This document shows, in pieces, positions 1 to 10,912 of a DNA stretch of 64,000 bases (its first letter is position 1; each line of letters opens with the position of its first letter). Below the pieces are notes generated by a model. That model saw nothing but the letters and a program-made list of their open reading frames with translations, did not search any database and was not told where the DNA came from. The position numbers and the translations under genes were made by a program. Source of the stretch: Auanema rhodensis (Eukaryota; Nematoda; Chromadorea; Rhabditida; Rhabditidae); assembly GCA_964057225.1 (NCBI GenBank), contig OZ059897.1, forward strand, positions 22,816,001 to 22,880,000, read 5' to 3'.

Positions 1-37
1 TAATTAGCATAAATTAAAGTTCACGTAAATTTCAAAG

Positions 38-52
38 TCATGGTTACCATGA
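38..52. repeat. 15-bp dyad TCATGGT-T-ACCATGA, present in each monomer
   Basis: Seven-base inverted arms flank a single central T (p45); the centre GGTTACC is itself a GGTNACC palindrome. In copies with the p52 C variant the outer A:T pair is lost, leaving six-base arms, so the array is a mixture of 7-bp and 6-bp dyads. A few copies break the core, for example p47 C>A at 3567, 7263, 29087 and 47392 (TTAACATG). Short dyads are frequent in centromeric satellites and may form small cruciforms or bind dimeric proteins; neither is shown here. Confidence 0.85.
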
Positions 53-130
53 ACCAATATCAATAAAAATTTGTTTTTAGACTAATATGGACATGGGGAA
101 TCTAATTTTGAAAACCGCATCTCTTTATCT

Positions 131-140
131 TTCACGTGAA
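131..140. promoter_or_regulatory. Perfect palindrome TTCACGTGAA with CACGTG core, one per monomer
   Basis: This 10-base perfect palindrome is centred on CACGTG, the G-box/E-box core recognised by bHLH and some bZIP proteins. It recurs every 176 bp. It is lost in variant copies: p136 G>A (CACATG, e.g. 1718, 3656 and many copies beyond 36.5 kb), p133 C>T (TTTTACGTG, e.g. 18965, 23189, 49237), p135 C>T (5766) and p132 T>A (36388, 58212, 60851). The palindrome is directly visible. Binding of any factor is inference, and CACGTG can be fortuitous in a short unit that is then amplified. Confidence 0.55.
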
Positions 141-174
141 GCGAGTTACATACCAAGTGCACATCACGTATACA

Positions 175-194
175 TTTAATTAGCATAAATTAAA
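175..194. repeat. AT-rich inverted repeat spanning each monomer junction
   Basis: TTTAATT (p175-p176 plus p1-p5 of the next copy) and AATTAAA (p12-p18) form perfect seven-base arms around a six-base loop AGCATA. Coordinates are for the junction of copies 1 and 2. Variants hit the loop (p11 A>G in a set of copies from 18843 on; p11 A>T at 12331, 14443 and 17435) and the arms (p5 T>G in copies of domain V, p13 A>G at 49470 and 50878, p16 A>T at 40671). Together with the 15-bp dyad and TTCACGTGAA this gives three dyads per 176 bp. Confidence 0.8.
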
Positions 195-338
195 GTTCAC
201 GTAAATTTCAAAGTCATGGTTACCATGAACCAATATCAATAAAAATTTGTTTTTAGACTAATATGGACATGGGGAATCTAATTTTGAAAACCGCATCTCT
301 TTATCTTTCACGTGAAGCGAGTTACATACCAAGTGCAC

Positions 339-346
339 ATCACGTG
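339..346 (+). promoter_or_regulatory. ATCACGTG, exact match to yeast CDEI consensus (copy 2 shown)
   Basis: Positions p163-p170 read ATCACGTG in most monomers, matching RTCACRTG, the CDEI element bound by the bHLH protein Cbf1 at budding-yeast point centromeres. Coordinates given are those in the second copy, because copy 1 carries p170 A. The match is broken by p170 G>A (eight copies at 170, 698, 1402, 2282, 2634, 4922, 6330 and 7562), by p165 C>T (e.g. 42933, 43813) and by p168 G>T (1929). No CDEII/CDEIII arrangement is seen, so this is not a yeast point centromere. The match may be coincidental. Confidence 0.4.
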
Positions 347-3300
347 TACATTTAATTAGCATAAATTAAAGTTCACGTAAATTTCAAAGTCATGGTTACC
401 ATGCACCAATATCAATAAAAATTTGTTTTTAGACTAATATGGACATGGGGAATCTAATTTTGAAAACCGCATCTCTTTATCTCCCACGTGAAGCGAGTTA
501 CATACCAAGTGCACATCACGTGTACATTTAATTAGCATAAATTAAAGTTCACGTAAATTTCAAAGTCATGGTTACCATGCACCAATATCAATAAAAATTT
601 GTTTTTAGACTAATATGGACATGGGGAATCTAATTTTGAAAACCGCATCTCTTTATCTTTCACGTGAAGCGAGTTACATACCAAGTGCACATCACGTATA
701 CATTTAATTAGCATAAATTAAAGTTCACGTAAATTTCAAAGTCATGGTTACCATGAACCAATATCAATAAAAATTTGTTTTTAGACTAATATGGACATGG
801 GGAATCTAATTTTGAAAACCGCATATCTTTATCTTTCACGTGAAGCGAGTTACATACCAAGTGCACATCACGTGTACATTTAATTAGCATAAATTAAAGT
901 TCACGTAAATTTCAAAGTCATGGTTACCATGCACCAATATCAATAAAAATTTGTTTTTAGACTAATATGGACATGGGGAATCTAATTTTGAAAACCGCAT
1001 CTCTTTATCTCCCACGTGAAGCGAGTTACATACCAAGTGCACATCACGTGTACATTTAATTAGCATAAATTAAAGTTCACGTAAATTTCAAAGTCATGGT
1101 TACCATGCACCAATATCAATAAAAATTTGTTTTTAGACTAATATGGACATGGGGAATCTAATTTTGAAAACCGCATCTCTTTATCTTTCACGTGAAGTGA
1201 GTTACATACCAAGTGCACATCACGTGTACATTTAATTAGCATAAATTAAAGTTCACGTAAATTTCAAAGTCATGGTTACCATGCACCCATATCAATAAAA
1301 ATTTGTTTTTAGACTAATATGGACATGGGGAATCTAATTTTGAAAACCGCATCTCTTTATCTTTCACGTGAAGCGAGTTACATACCAAGTGCACATCACG
1401 TATACATTTAATTAGCATAAATTAAAGTTCACGTAAATTTCAAAGTCATGGTTACCATGAACCAATATCAATAAAAATTTGTTTTTAGACTAATATAGAC
1501 ATGGGGAATCTAATTTTGAAAACCGCATCTCTTTATCTTTCACGTGAAGCGAGTTACATACCAAGTGCACATCACGTGTACATTTAATTAGCATAAATTA
1601 AAGTTCACGTAAATTTCAAAGTCATGGTTACCATGCACCAATATCAATAAAAATTTGTTTTTAGACTAATATGGACATGGGGAATCTAATTTTGAAAACC
1701 GCATCTCTTTATCTTTCACATGAAGCGAGTTACATACCAAGTGCACATCACGTGTACATTTAATTAGCATAAATTAAAGTTCACGTAAATTTCAAAGTCA
1801 TGGTTACCATGAACCAATATCAATAAAAATTTGTTTTTAGACTAATATGGACATGGGGAATCTAATTTTGAAAACCGCATCTTTTTATCTTTCACGTGAA
1901 GCGAGTTACATACCAAGTGCACATCACTTGTACATTTAATTAGCATAAATTAAAGTTCACGTAAATTTCAAAGTCATGGTTACCATGCACCAATATCAAT
2001 AAAAATTTGTTTTTAGACTAATATGGACATGGGGAATCTAATTTTGAAAACCGCATCTCTTTATCTTTCACGTGAAGTGAGTTACATACCAAGTGCACAT
2101 CACGTGTACATTTAATTAGCATAAATTAAAGTTCACGTAAATTTCAAAGTCATGGTTACCATGAACCAATATCAATAAAAATTTGTTTTTAGACTAATAT
2201 GGACATGGGGAATCTAATTTTGAAAACCGCATCTCTTTATCTTTCACGTGAAGCGAGTTACATACCAAGTGCACATCACGTATACATTTAATTAGCATAA
2301 ATTAAAGTTCACGTAAATTTCAAAGTCATGGTTACCATGCACCAATATCAATAAAAATTTGTTTTTAGACTAATATGGACATGGGGAATCTAATTTTGAA
2401 AACCGCATCTCTTTATCTTTCACGTGAAGCGAGTTACATACCAAGTGCACATCACGTGTACATTTAATTAGCATAAATTAAAGTTCACGTAAATTTCAAA
2501 GTAATGGTTACCATGAACCAATATCAGTAAAAATTTGTTTTTAGACTAATATGGACATGGGGAATCTAATTTTGAAAACCGCATCTCTTTATCTTTCACG
2601 TGAAGCGAGTTACATACCAAGTGCACATCACGTATACATTTAATTAGCATAAATTAAAGTTCACGTAAATTTCAAAGTCATGGTTACCATGAACCAATAT
2701 CAATAAAAATTTGTTTTTAGACTAATATGGACATGGGGAATCTAATTTTGAAAACCGCATCTCTTTATCTTTCACGTGAAGCGAGTTACATACCAAGTGC
2801 ACATCACGTGTACATTTAATTAGCATAAATTAAAGTTCACGTAAATTTCAAAGTCATGGTTACCATGCACCAATATCAATAAAAATTTGTTTTTAGACTA
2901 ATATGGACATGGGGAATCTAATTTTGAAAACCGCATCTCTTTATCTTTCACGTGAAGCGAGTTACATACCAAGTGCACATCACGTGTACATTTAATTAGC
3001 ATAAATTAAAGTTCACGTAAATTTCAAAGTCATGGTTACCATGAACCAATATCAATAAAAATTTGTTTTTAGACTAATATGGACATGGGGAATCTAATTT
3101 TGAAAACCGCATCTCTTTATCTTTCACGTGAAGCGAGTTACATACCAAGTGCACATCACGTGTACATTTAATTAGCATAAATTAAAGTTCACGTAAATTT
3201 CAAAGTCATGGTTACCATGCACCAATATCAATAAAAATTTGTTTTTAGACTAATATGGACATGGGGAATCTAATTTTGAAAACCGCATCTCTTTATCTTT

Positions 3301-6300
3301 CACGTGAAGCGAGTTACATACCAAGGGCACATCACGTGTACATTTAATTAGCATAAATTAAAGTTCACGTAAATTTCAAAGTCATGGTTACCATGAACCA
3401 ATATCAATAAAAATTTGTTTTTAGACTAATATGGACATGGGGAATCTAATTTTGAAAACCGCATCTCTTTATCTTTCACGTGAAGTGAGTTACATACCAA
3501 GTGCACATCACGTGTACATTTAATTAGCATAAATTAAAGTTCACGTAAATTTCAAAGTCATGGTTAACATGCACCAATATCAATAAAAATTTGTTTTTAG
3601 ACTAATATGGACATGGGGAATCTAATTTTGAAAACCGCATCTCTTTATCTTTCACATGAAGCGAGTTACATACCAAGTGCACATCACGTGTACATTTAAT
3701 TAGCATAAATTAAAGTTCACGTAAATTTCAAAGTCATGGTTACCATGAACCAATATCAATAAAAATTTGTTTTTAGACTAATATGGACATGGGGAATCTA
3801 ATTTTGAAAACCGCATCTCTTTATCTTTCACGTGAAGCGAGTTACATACCAAGTGCACATCACGTGTACATTTAATTAGCATAAATTAAAGTTCACGTAA
3901 ATTTCAAAGTCATGGTTACCATGCACCAATATCAATAAAAATTTGTTTTTAGACTAATATGGACATGGGGAATCTAATTTTGAAAACCGCATCTCTTTAT
4001 CTTTCACGTGAAGCGAGTTACATACCAAGTGCACATCACGTGTACATTTAATTAGCATAAATTAAAGTTCACGTAAATTTCAAAGTCATGGTTACCATGC
4101 ACTAATATCAGTAAAAAATTGTTTTTAGACTAATATGGACATGGGGAATCTAATTTTGAAAACCGCATCTCTTTATCTTTCACGTGAAGCGAGTTACATA
4201 CCAAGTGCACATCACGTGTACATTTAATTAGCATAAATTAAAGTTCACGTAAATTTCAAAGTCATGGTTACCATGCACCAATATCAATAAAAATTTGTTT
4301 TTAGACTAATATGGACATGGGGAATCTAATTTTGAAAACCGCATCTCTTTATCTTTCACGTGAAGCGAGTTACATACCAAGGGCACATCACGTGTACATT
4401 TAATTAGCATAAATTAAAGTTCACGTAAATTTCAAAGTCATGGTTACCATGAACCAATATCAATAAAAATTTGTTTTTAGACTAATATGGACATGGGGAA
4501 TCTAATTTTGAAAACCGCATCTCTTTATCTTTCACGTGAAGTGAGTTACATACCAAGTGCACATCACGTGTACATTTAATTAGCATAAATTAAAGTTCAC
4601 GTAAATTTCAAAGTCATGGTTACCATGAACCAATATCAATAAAAATTTGTTTTTAGACTAATATGGACATGGGGAATCTAATTTTGAAAACCGCATCTCT
4701 TTATCTTTCACATGAAGCGAGTTACATACCAAGTGCACATCACGTGTACATTTAATTAGCATAAATTAAAGTTCACGTAAATTTCAAAGTCATGGTTACC
4801 ATGAACCAATATCAATAAAAATTTGTTTTTAGACTAATATGGACATGGGGAATCTAATTTTGAAAACCGCATCTCTTTATCTTTCACGTGAAGCGAGTTA
4901 CATACCAAGTGCACATCACGTATACATTTAATTAGCATAAATTAAAGTTCACGTAAATTTCAAAGTCATGGTTACCATGAACCAATATCAATAAAAATTT
5001 GTTTTTAGACTAATATGGACATGGGGAATCTAATTTTGAAAACCGCATCTCTTTATCTTTCACGTGAAGCGAGTTACATACCAAGTGCACATCACGTGTA
5101 CATTTAATTAGCATAAATTAAAGTTCACGTAAATTTCAAAGTCATGGTTACCATGCACCAATATCAATAAAAATTTGTTTTTAGACTAATATGGACATGG
5201 GGAATCTAATTTTGAAAACCGCATCTCTTTATCTTTCACGTGAAGCGAGTTACATACCAAGTGCACATCACGTGTACATTTAATTAGCATAAATTAAAGT
5301 TCACGTAAATTTCAAAGTCATGGTTACCATGAACCAATATCAATAAAAATTTGTTTTTAGACTAATATGGACATGGGGAATCTAATTTTGAAAACCGCAT
5401 CTCTTTATCTTTCACGTGAAGTGAGTTACATACCAAGTGCACATCACGTGTACATTTAATTAGCATAAATTAAAGTTCACGTAAATTTCAAAGTCATGGT
5501 TACCATGCACCAATATCAATAAAAATTTGTTTTTAGACTAATATGGACATGGGGAATCTAATTTTGAAAACCGCATCTCTTTATCTTTCACATGAAGCGA
5601 GTTACATACCAAGTGCACATCACGTGTACATTTAATTAGCATAAATTAAAGTTCACGTAAATTTCAAAGTCATGGTTACCATGAACCAATATCAATAAAA
5701 ATTTGTTTTTAGACTAATATGGACATGGGGAATCTAATTTTGAAAACCGCATCTCTTTATCTTTCATGTGAAGCGAGTTACATACCAAGTGCACATCACG
5801 TGTACATTTAATTAGCATAAATTAAAGTTCACGTAAATTTCAAAGTCATGGTTACCATGCACCAATATCAATAAAAATTTGTTTTTAGACTAATATGGAC
5901 ATGGGGAATCTAATTTTGAAAACCGCATCTCTTTATCTTTCACGTGAAGCGAGTTACATACCAAGTGCACATCACGTGTACATTTAATTAGCATAAATTA
6001 AAGTTCACGTAAATTTCAAAGTCATGGTTACCATGAACCAATATCAATAAAAATTTGTTTTTAGACTAATATGGACATGGGGAATCTAATTTTGAAAACC
6101 GCATCTCTTTATCTTTCACGTGAAGTGAGTTACATACCAAGTGCACATCACGTGTACATTTAATTAGCATAAATTAAAGTTCACGTAAATTTCAAAGTCA
6201 TGGTTACCATGAACCAATATCAGTAAAAATTTGTTTTTAGACTAATATGGACATGGGGAATCTAATTTTGAAAACCGCATCTCTTTATCTTTCACGTGAA

Positions 6301-7744
6301 GCGAGTTACATACCAAGTGCACATCACGTATACATTTAATTAGCATAAATTAAAGTTCACGTAAATTTCAAAGTCATGGTTACCATGAACCAATATCAAT
6401 AAAGATTTGTTTTTAGACTAATATGGACATGGGGAATCTAATTTTGAAAACCGCATCTCTTTATCTTTCACGTGAAGCGAGTTACATACCAAGTGCACAT
6501 CACGTGTACATTTAATTAGCATAAATTAAAGTTCACGTAAATTTCAAAGTCATGGTTACCATGCACCAATATCAATAAAAATTTGTTTTTAGACTAATAT
6601 GGACATGGGGAATCTAATTTTGAAAACCGCATCTCTTTATCTTTCACGTGAAGCGAGTTACATACCAAGTGCACATCACGTGTACATTTAATTAGCATAA
6701 ATTAAAGTTCACGTAAATTTCAAAGTCATGGTTACCATGAACCAATATCAATAAAAATTTGTTTTTAGACTAATATGGACATGGGGAATCTAATTTTGAA
6801 AACCGCATCTCTTTATCTTTCACGTGAAGCGAGTTACATACCAAGTGCACATCACGTGTACATTTAATTAGCATAAATTAAAGTTCACGTAAATTTCAAA
6901 GTCATGGTTACCATGCACCAATATCAATAAAAATTTGTTTTTAGACTAATATGGACATGGGGAATCTAATTTTGAAAACCGCATCTCTTTATCTTTCACG
7001 TGAAGCGAGTTACATACCAAGGGCACATCACGTGTACATTTAATTAGCATAAATTAAAGTTCACGTAAATTTCAAAGTCATGGTTACCATGAACCAATAT
7101 CAATAAAAATTTGTTTTTAGACTAATATGGACATGGGGAATCTAATTTTGAAAACCGCATCTCTTTATCTTTCACGTGAAGTGAGTTACATACCAAGTGC
7201 ACATCACGTGTACATTTAATTAGCATAAATTAAAGTTCACGTAAATTTCAAAGTCATGGTTAACATGCACCAATATCAATAAAAATTTGTTTTTAGACTA
7301 ATATGGACATGGGGAATCTAATTTTGAAAACCGCATCTCTTTATCTTTCACATGAAGCGAGTTACATACCAAGTGCACATCACGTGTACATTTAATTAGC
7401 ATAAATTAAAGTTCACGTAAATTTCAAAGTCATGGTTACCATGAACCAATATCAATAAAAATTTGTTTTTAGACTAATATGGACATGGGGAATCTAATTT
7501 TGAAAACCGCATCTCTTTATCTTTCACGTGAAGCGAGTTACATACCAAGTGCACATCACGTATACATTTAATTAGCATAAATTAAAGTTCACGTAAATTT
7601 CAAAGTCATGGTTACCATGAACCAATATCAATAAAAATTTGTTTTTAGACTAATATGGACATGGGGAATCTAATTTTGAAAACCGCATCTCTTTATCTTT
7701 CACGTGAAGCGAGTTACATACCAAGTGCACATCACGTGTACATT

Positions 7745-10700
7745 TAATTAGCATAAATTAAAGTTCACGTAAATTTCAAAGTCATGGTTACCATGCACCA
7801 ATATCAATAAAAATTTGTTTTTAGACTAATATGGACATGGGGAATCTAATTTTGAAAACCGCATCTCTTTATCTTTCACGTGAAGCGAGTCACATACCAA
7901 GTGCACATCACGTGTACATTTAATTAGCATAAATTAAAGTTCACGTAAATTTCAAAGTCATGGTTACCATGAACCAATATCAATAAAAATTTGTTTTTAG
8001 ACTAATATGGACATGGGGAATCTAATTTTGAAAACCGCATCTCTTTATCTTTCACGTGAAGCGAGTTACATACCAAGTGCACATCACGTGTACATTTAAT
8101 TAGCATAAATTAAAGTTCACGTAAATTTCAAAGTCATGGTTACCATGCACCAATATCAATAAAAATTTGTTTTTAGACTAATATGGACATGGGGAATCTA
8201 ATTTTGAAAACCGCATCTCTTCATCTTTCACGTGAAGCGAGTTACATACCAAGTGCACATCACGTGTACATTTAATTAGCATAAATTAAAGTTCACGTAA
8301 ATTTCAAAGTCATGGTTACCATGAACCAATATCAATAAAAATTTGTTTTTAGACTAATATGGACATGGGGAATCTAATTTTGAAAACCGCATCTCTTTAT
8401 CTTTCACGTGAAGCGAGTTACATACCAAGTGCACATCACGTGTACATTTAATTAGCATAAATTAAAGTTCACGTAAATTTCAAAGTCATGGTTACCATGA
8501 ACCAATATCAATAAAAATTTGTTTTTAGACTAATATGGACATGGGGAATCTAATTTTGAAAACCGCATCTCTTTATCTTTCACGTGAAGCGAGTTACATA
8601 CCAAGTGCACATCACGTGTACATTTAATTAGCATAAATTAAAGTTCACGTAAATTTCAAAGTCATGGTTACCATGAACCAATATCAATAAAAATTTGTTT
8701 TTAGACTAATATGGACATGGGGAATCTAATTTTGAAAACCGCATCTCTTTATCTTTCACGTGAAGCGAGTTACATACCAAGTGCACATCACGTGTACATT
8801 TAATTAGCATAAATTAAAGTTCACGTAAATTTCAAAGTCATGGTTACCATGAACCAATATCAATAAAAATTTGTTTTTAGACTAATATGGACATGGGGAA
8901 TCTAATTTTGAAAACCGCATCTCTTTATCTTTCACGTGAAGCGAGTTACATACCAAGTGCACATCACGTGTACATTTAATTAGCATAAATTAAAGTTCAC
9001 GTAAATTTCAAAGTCATGGTTACCATGCACCAATATCAATAAAAATTTGTTTTTAGACTAATATGGACATGGGGAATCTAATTTTGAAAACCGCATCTCT
9101 TAATCTTTCACGTGAAGCGAGTTACATACCAAGTGCACATCACGTGTACATTTAATTAGCATAAATTAAAGTTCACGTAAATTTCAAAGTCATGGTTACC
9201 ATGAACCAATATCAATAAAAATTTGTTTTTAGACTAATATGGACATGGGGAATCTAATTTTGAAAACCGCATCTCTTTATCTTTCACGTGAAGCGAGTTA
9301 CATACCAAGTGCACATCACGTGTACATTTAATTAGCATAAATTAAAGTTCACGTAAATTTCAAAGTCATGGTTACCATGAACCAATATCAATAAAAATTT
9401 GTTTTTAGACTAATATGGACATGGGGAATCTAATTTTGAAAACCGCATCTCTTTATCTTTCACGTGAAGCGAGTTACATACCAAGTGCACATCACGTGTA
9501 CATTTAATTAGCATAAATTAAAGTTCACGTAAATTTCAAAGTCATGGTTACCATGAACCAATATCAATAAAAATTTGTTTTTAGACTAATATGGACATGG
9601 GGAATCTAATTTTGAAAACCGCATCTCTTTATCTTTCACGTGAAGCGAGTTACATACCAAGTGCACATCACGTGTACATTTAATTAGCATAAATTAAAGT
9701 TCACGTAAATTTCAAAGTCATGGTTACCATGCACCAATATCAATAAAAATTTGTTTTTAGACTAATATGGACATGGGGAATCTAATTTTGAAAACCGCAT
9801 CTCTTTATCTTTCACGTGAAGCGAGTTACATACCAAGTGCACATCACGTGTACATTTAATTAGCATAAATTAAAGTTCACGTAAATTTCAAAGTCATGGT
9901 TACCATGAACCAATATCAATAAAAATTTGTTTTTAGACTAATATGGACATGGGGAATCTAATTTTGAAAACCGCATCTCTTTATCTTTCACGTGAAGCGA
10001 GTTACATACCAAGTGCACATCACGTGTACATTTAATTAGCATAAATTAAAGTTCACGTAAATTTCAAAGTCATGGTTACCATGCACCAATATCAATAAAA
10101 ATTTGTTTTTAGACTAATATGGACATGGGGAATCTAATTTTGAAAACCGCATCTCTTTATCTTTCACGTGAAGCGAGTTACATACCAAGTGCACATCACG
10201 TGTACATTTAATTAGCATAAATTAAAGTTCACGTAAATTTCAAAGTCATGGTTACCATGAACCAATATCAATAAAAATTTGTTTTTAGACTAATATGGAC
10301 ATGGGGAATCTAATTTTGAAAACCGCATCTCTTTATCTTTCACGTGAAGCGAGTTACATACCAAGTGCACATCACGTGTACATTTAATTAGCATAAATTA
10401 AAGTTCACGTAAATTTCAAAGTCATGGTTACCATGAACCAATATCAATAAAAATTTGTTTTTAGACTAATATGGACATGGGGAATCTAATTTTGAAAACC
10501 GCATCTCTTTATCTTTCACGTGAAGCGAGTTACATACCAAGTGCACATCACGTGTACATTTAATTAGCATAAATTAAAGTTCACGTAAATTTCAAAGTCA
10601 TGGTTACCATGAACCAATATCAATAAAAATTTGTTTTTAGACTAATATGGACATGGGGAATCTAATTTTGAAAACCGCATCTCTTTATCTTTCACGTGAA

Positions 10701-10912
10701 GCGAGTTACATACCAAGTGCACATCACGTGTACATTTAATTAGCATAAATTAAAGTTCACGTAAATTTCAAAGTCATGGTTACCATGCACCAATATCAAT
10801 AAAAATTTGTTTTTAGACTAATATGGACATGGGGAATCTAATTTTGAAAACCGCATCTCTTTATCTTTCACGTGAAGCGAGTTACATACCAAGTGCACAT
10901 CACGTGTACATT
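7745..10912 (+). repeat. Variant domain II (copies 45-62): near-consensus monomers
   Basis: About eighteen copies that mainly differ only at the p52 A/C site. The private changes I noted are few: p145 T>C region at 7891 (GAGTCACAT), TTCATC at 8222 and TTAATC at 9102. No p170 A, p142 T, p136 A or p54 G copies were seen beyond the left edge. It may be a recently homogenised segment or the ancestral type from which the flanking higher-order units diverged; the sequence does not decide between these. No genes or unique sequence are present. Confidence 0.75.

Larger units (their letters stand above)
1..176 (+). repeat. Reference monomer (copy 1), defines positions p1-p176
   Basis: This copy begins TAATTAGCAT and ends TACATT; the phase is arbitrary. 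It holds 56 G+C of 176 (32%), an A5 run at p65-p69, a T5 run at p74-p78 and an A4 run at p111-p114. TCACGT occurs three times (p21-26, p132-137, p164-169), and CACGTG twice in consensus (p133-138, p165-170). It contains five CpG steps (p24, p116, p135, p142, p167). Copy 1 itself carries the p170 A variant, so its second CACGTG reads CACGTA. The most frequent polymorphism in the array is p52 A or C (GAACC versus GCACC). Other informative sites are p5, p11, p24, p54, p77, p78, p80, p96, p107, p111, p123, p126, p129, p133, p136, p155, p165 and p173. The unit is about the length of one nucleosome core plus a short linker, which is common for centromeric satellites in general. Confidence 0.98.
1..7744 (+). 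repeat. Variant domain I (copies 1-44): p170 A and p142 T copies
   Basis: Two variants are confined to this end of the window. CACGTATAC (p170 A) occurs at 170, 698, 1402, 2282, 2634, 4922, 6330 and 7562. AAGTGAG (p142 T, loss of a CpG) occurs in seven copies between about 1198 and 7182. CACATG (p136 A) is also found here. GGGCACATC (p158 G) occurs at 3326, 4382 and 7022, spaced 6 and 15 monomers. TTAACATG at 3567 and 7263 is 21 monomers apart, the sum of the two spacings. Copies 3 and 6 share CTCCCACG (483 and 1011, three monomers apart). There is no gene here; the stretch is satellite throughout. Confidence 0.9.

Noticed and set aside
65-78. Intrinsic terminator or polyadenylation site at the A5/T5 tracts
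   Set aside because: There is no GC-rich hairpin and no gene upstream; the A and T runs are ordinary satellite A-tracts.
131-140. Gene promoter at the CACGTG palindrome
   Set aside because: A G-box core alone, repeated hundreds of times with no coding sequence or initiation signal downstream, is not evidence of a promoter.
1-176. CENP-B box
   Set aside because: The 17-bp CENP-B box needs TTCG and CGGG at fixed spacing. The monomer's CpGs lie in ACGT, CCGC and GCGA contexts, so neither half is present.
1-176. Known alpha satellite, Arabidopsis 178-bp repeat or Brassica 176-bp CentBr
   Set aside because: Unit lengths are similar, but the sequence does not match the consensus sequences of those families as I remember them. 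A database search would be needed for a family name.
339-346. Yeast-type point centromere
   Set aside because: Only the CDEI-like octamer is present. There is no single CDEII/CDEIII module, and the motif recurs every 176 bp, which is unlike a point centromere.
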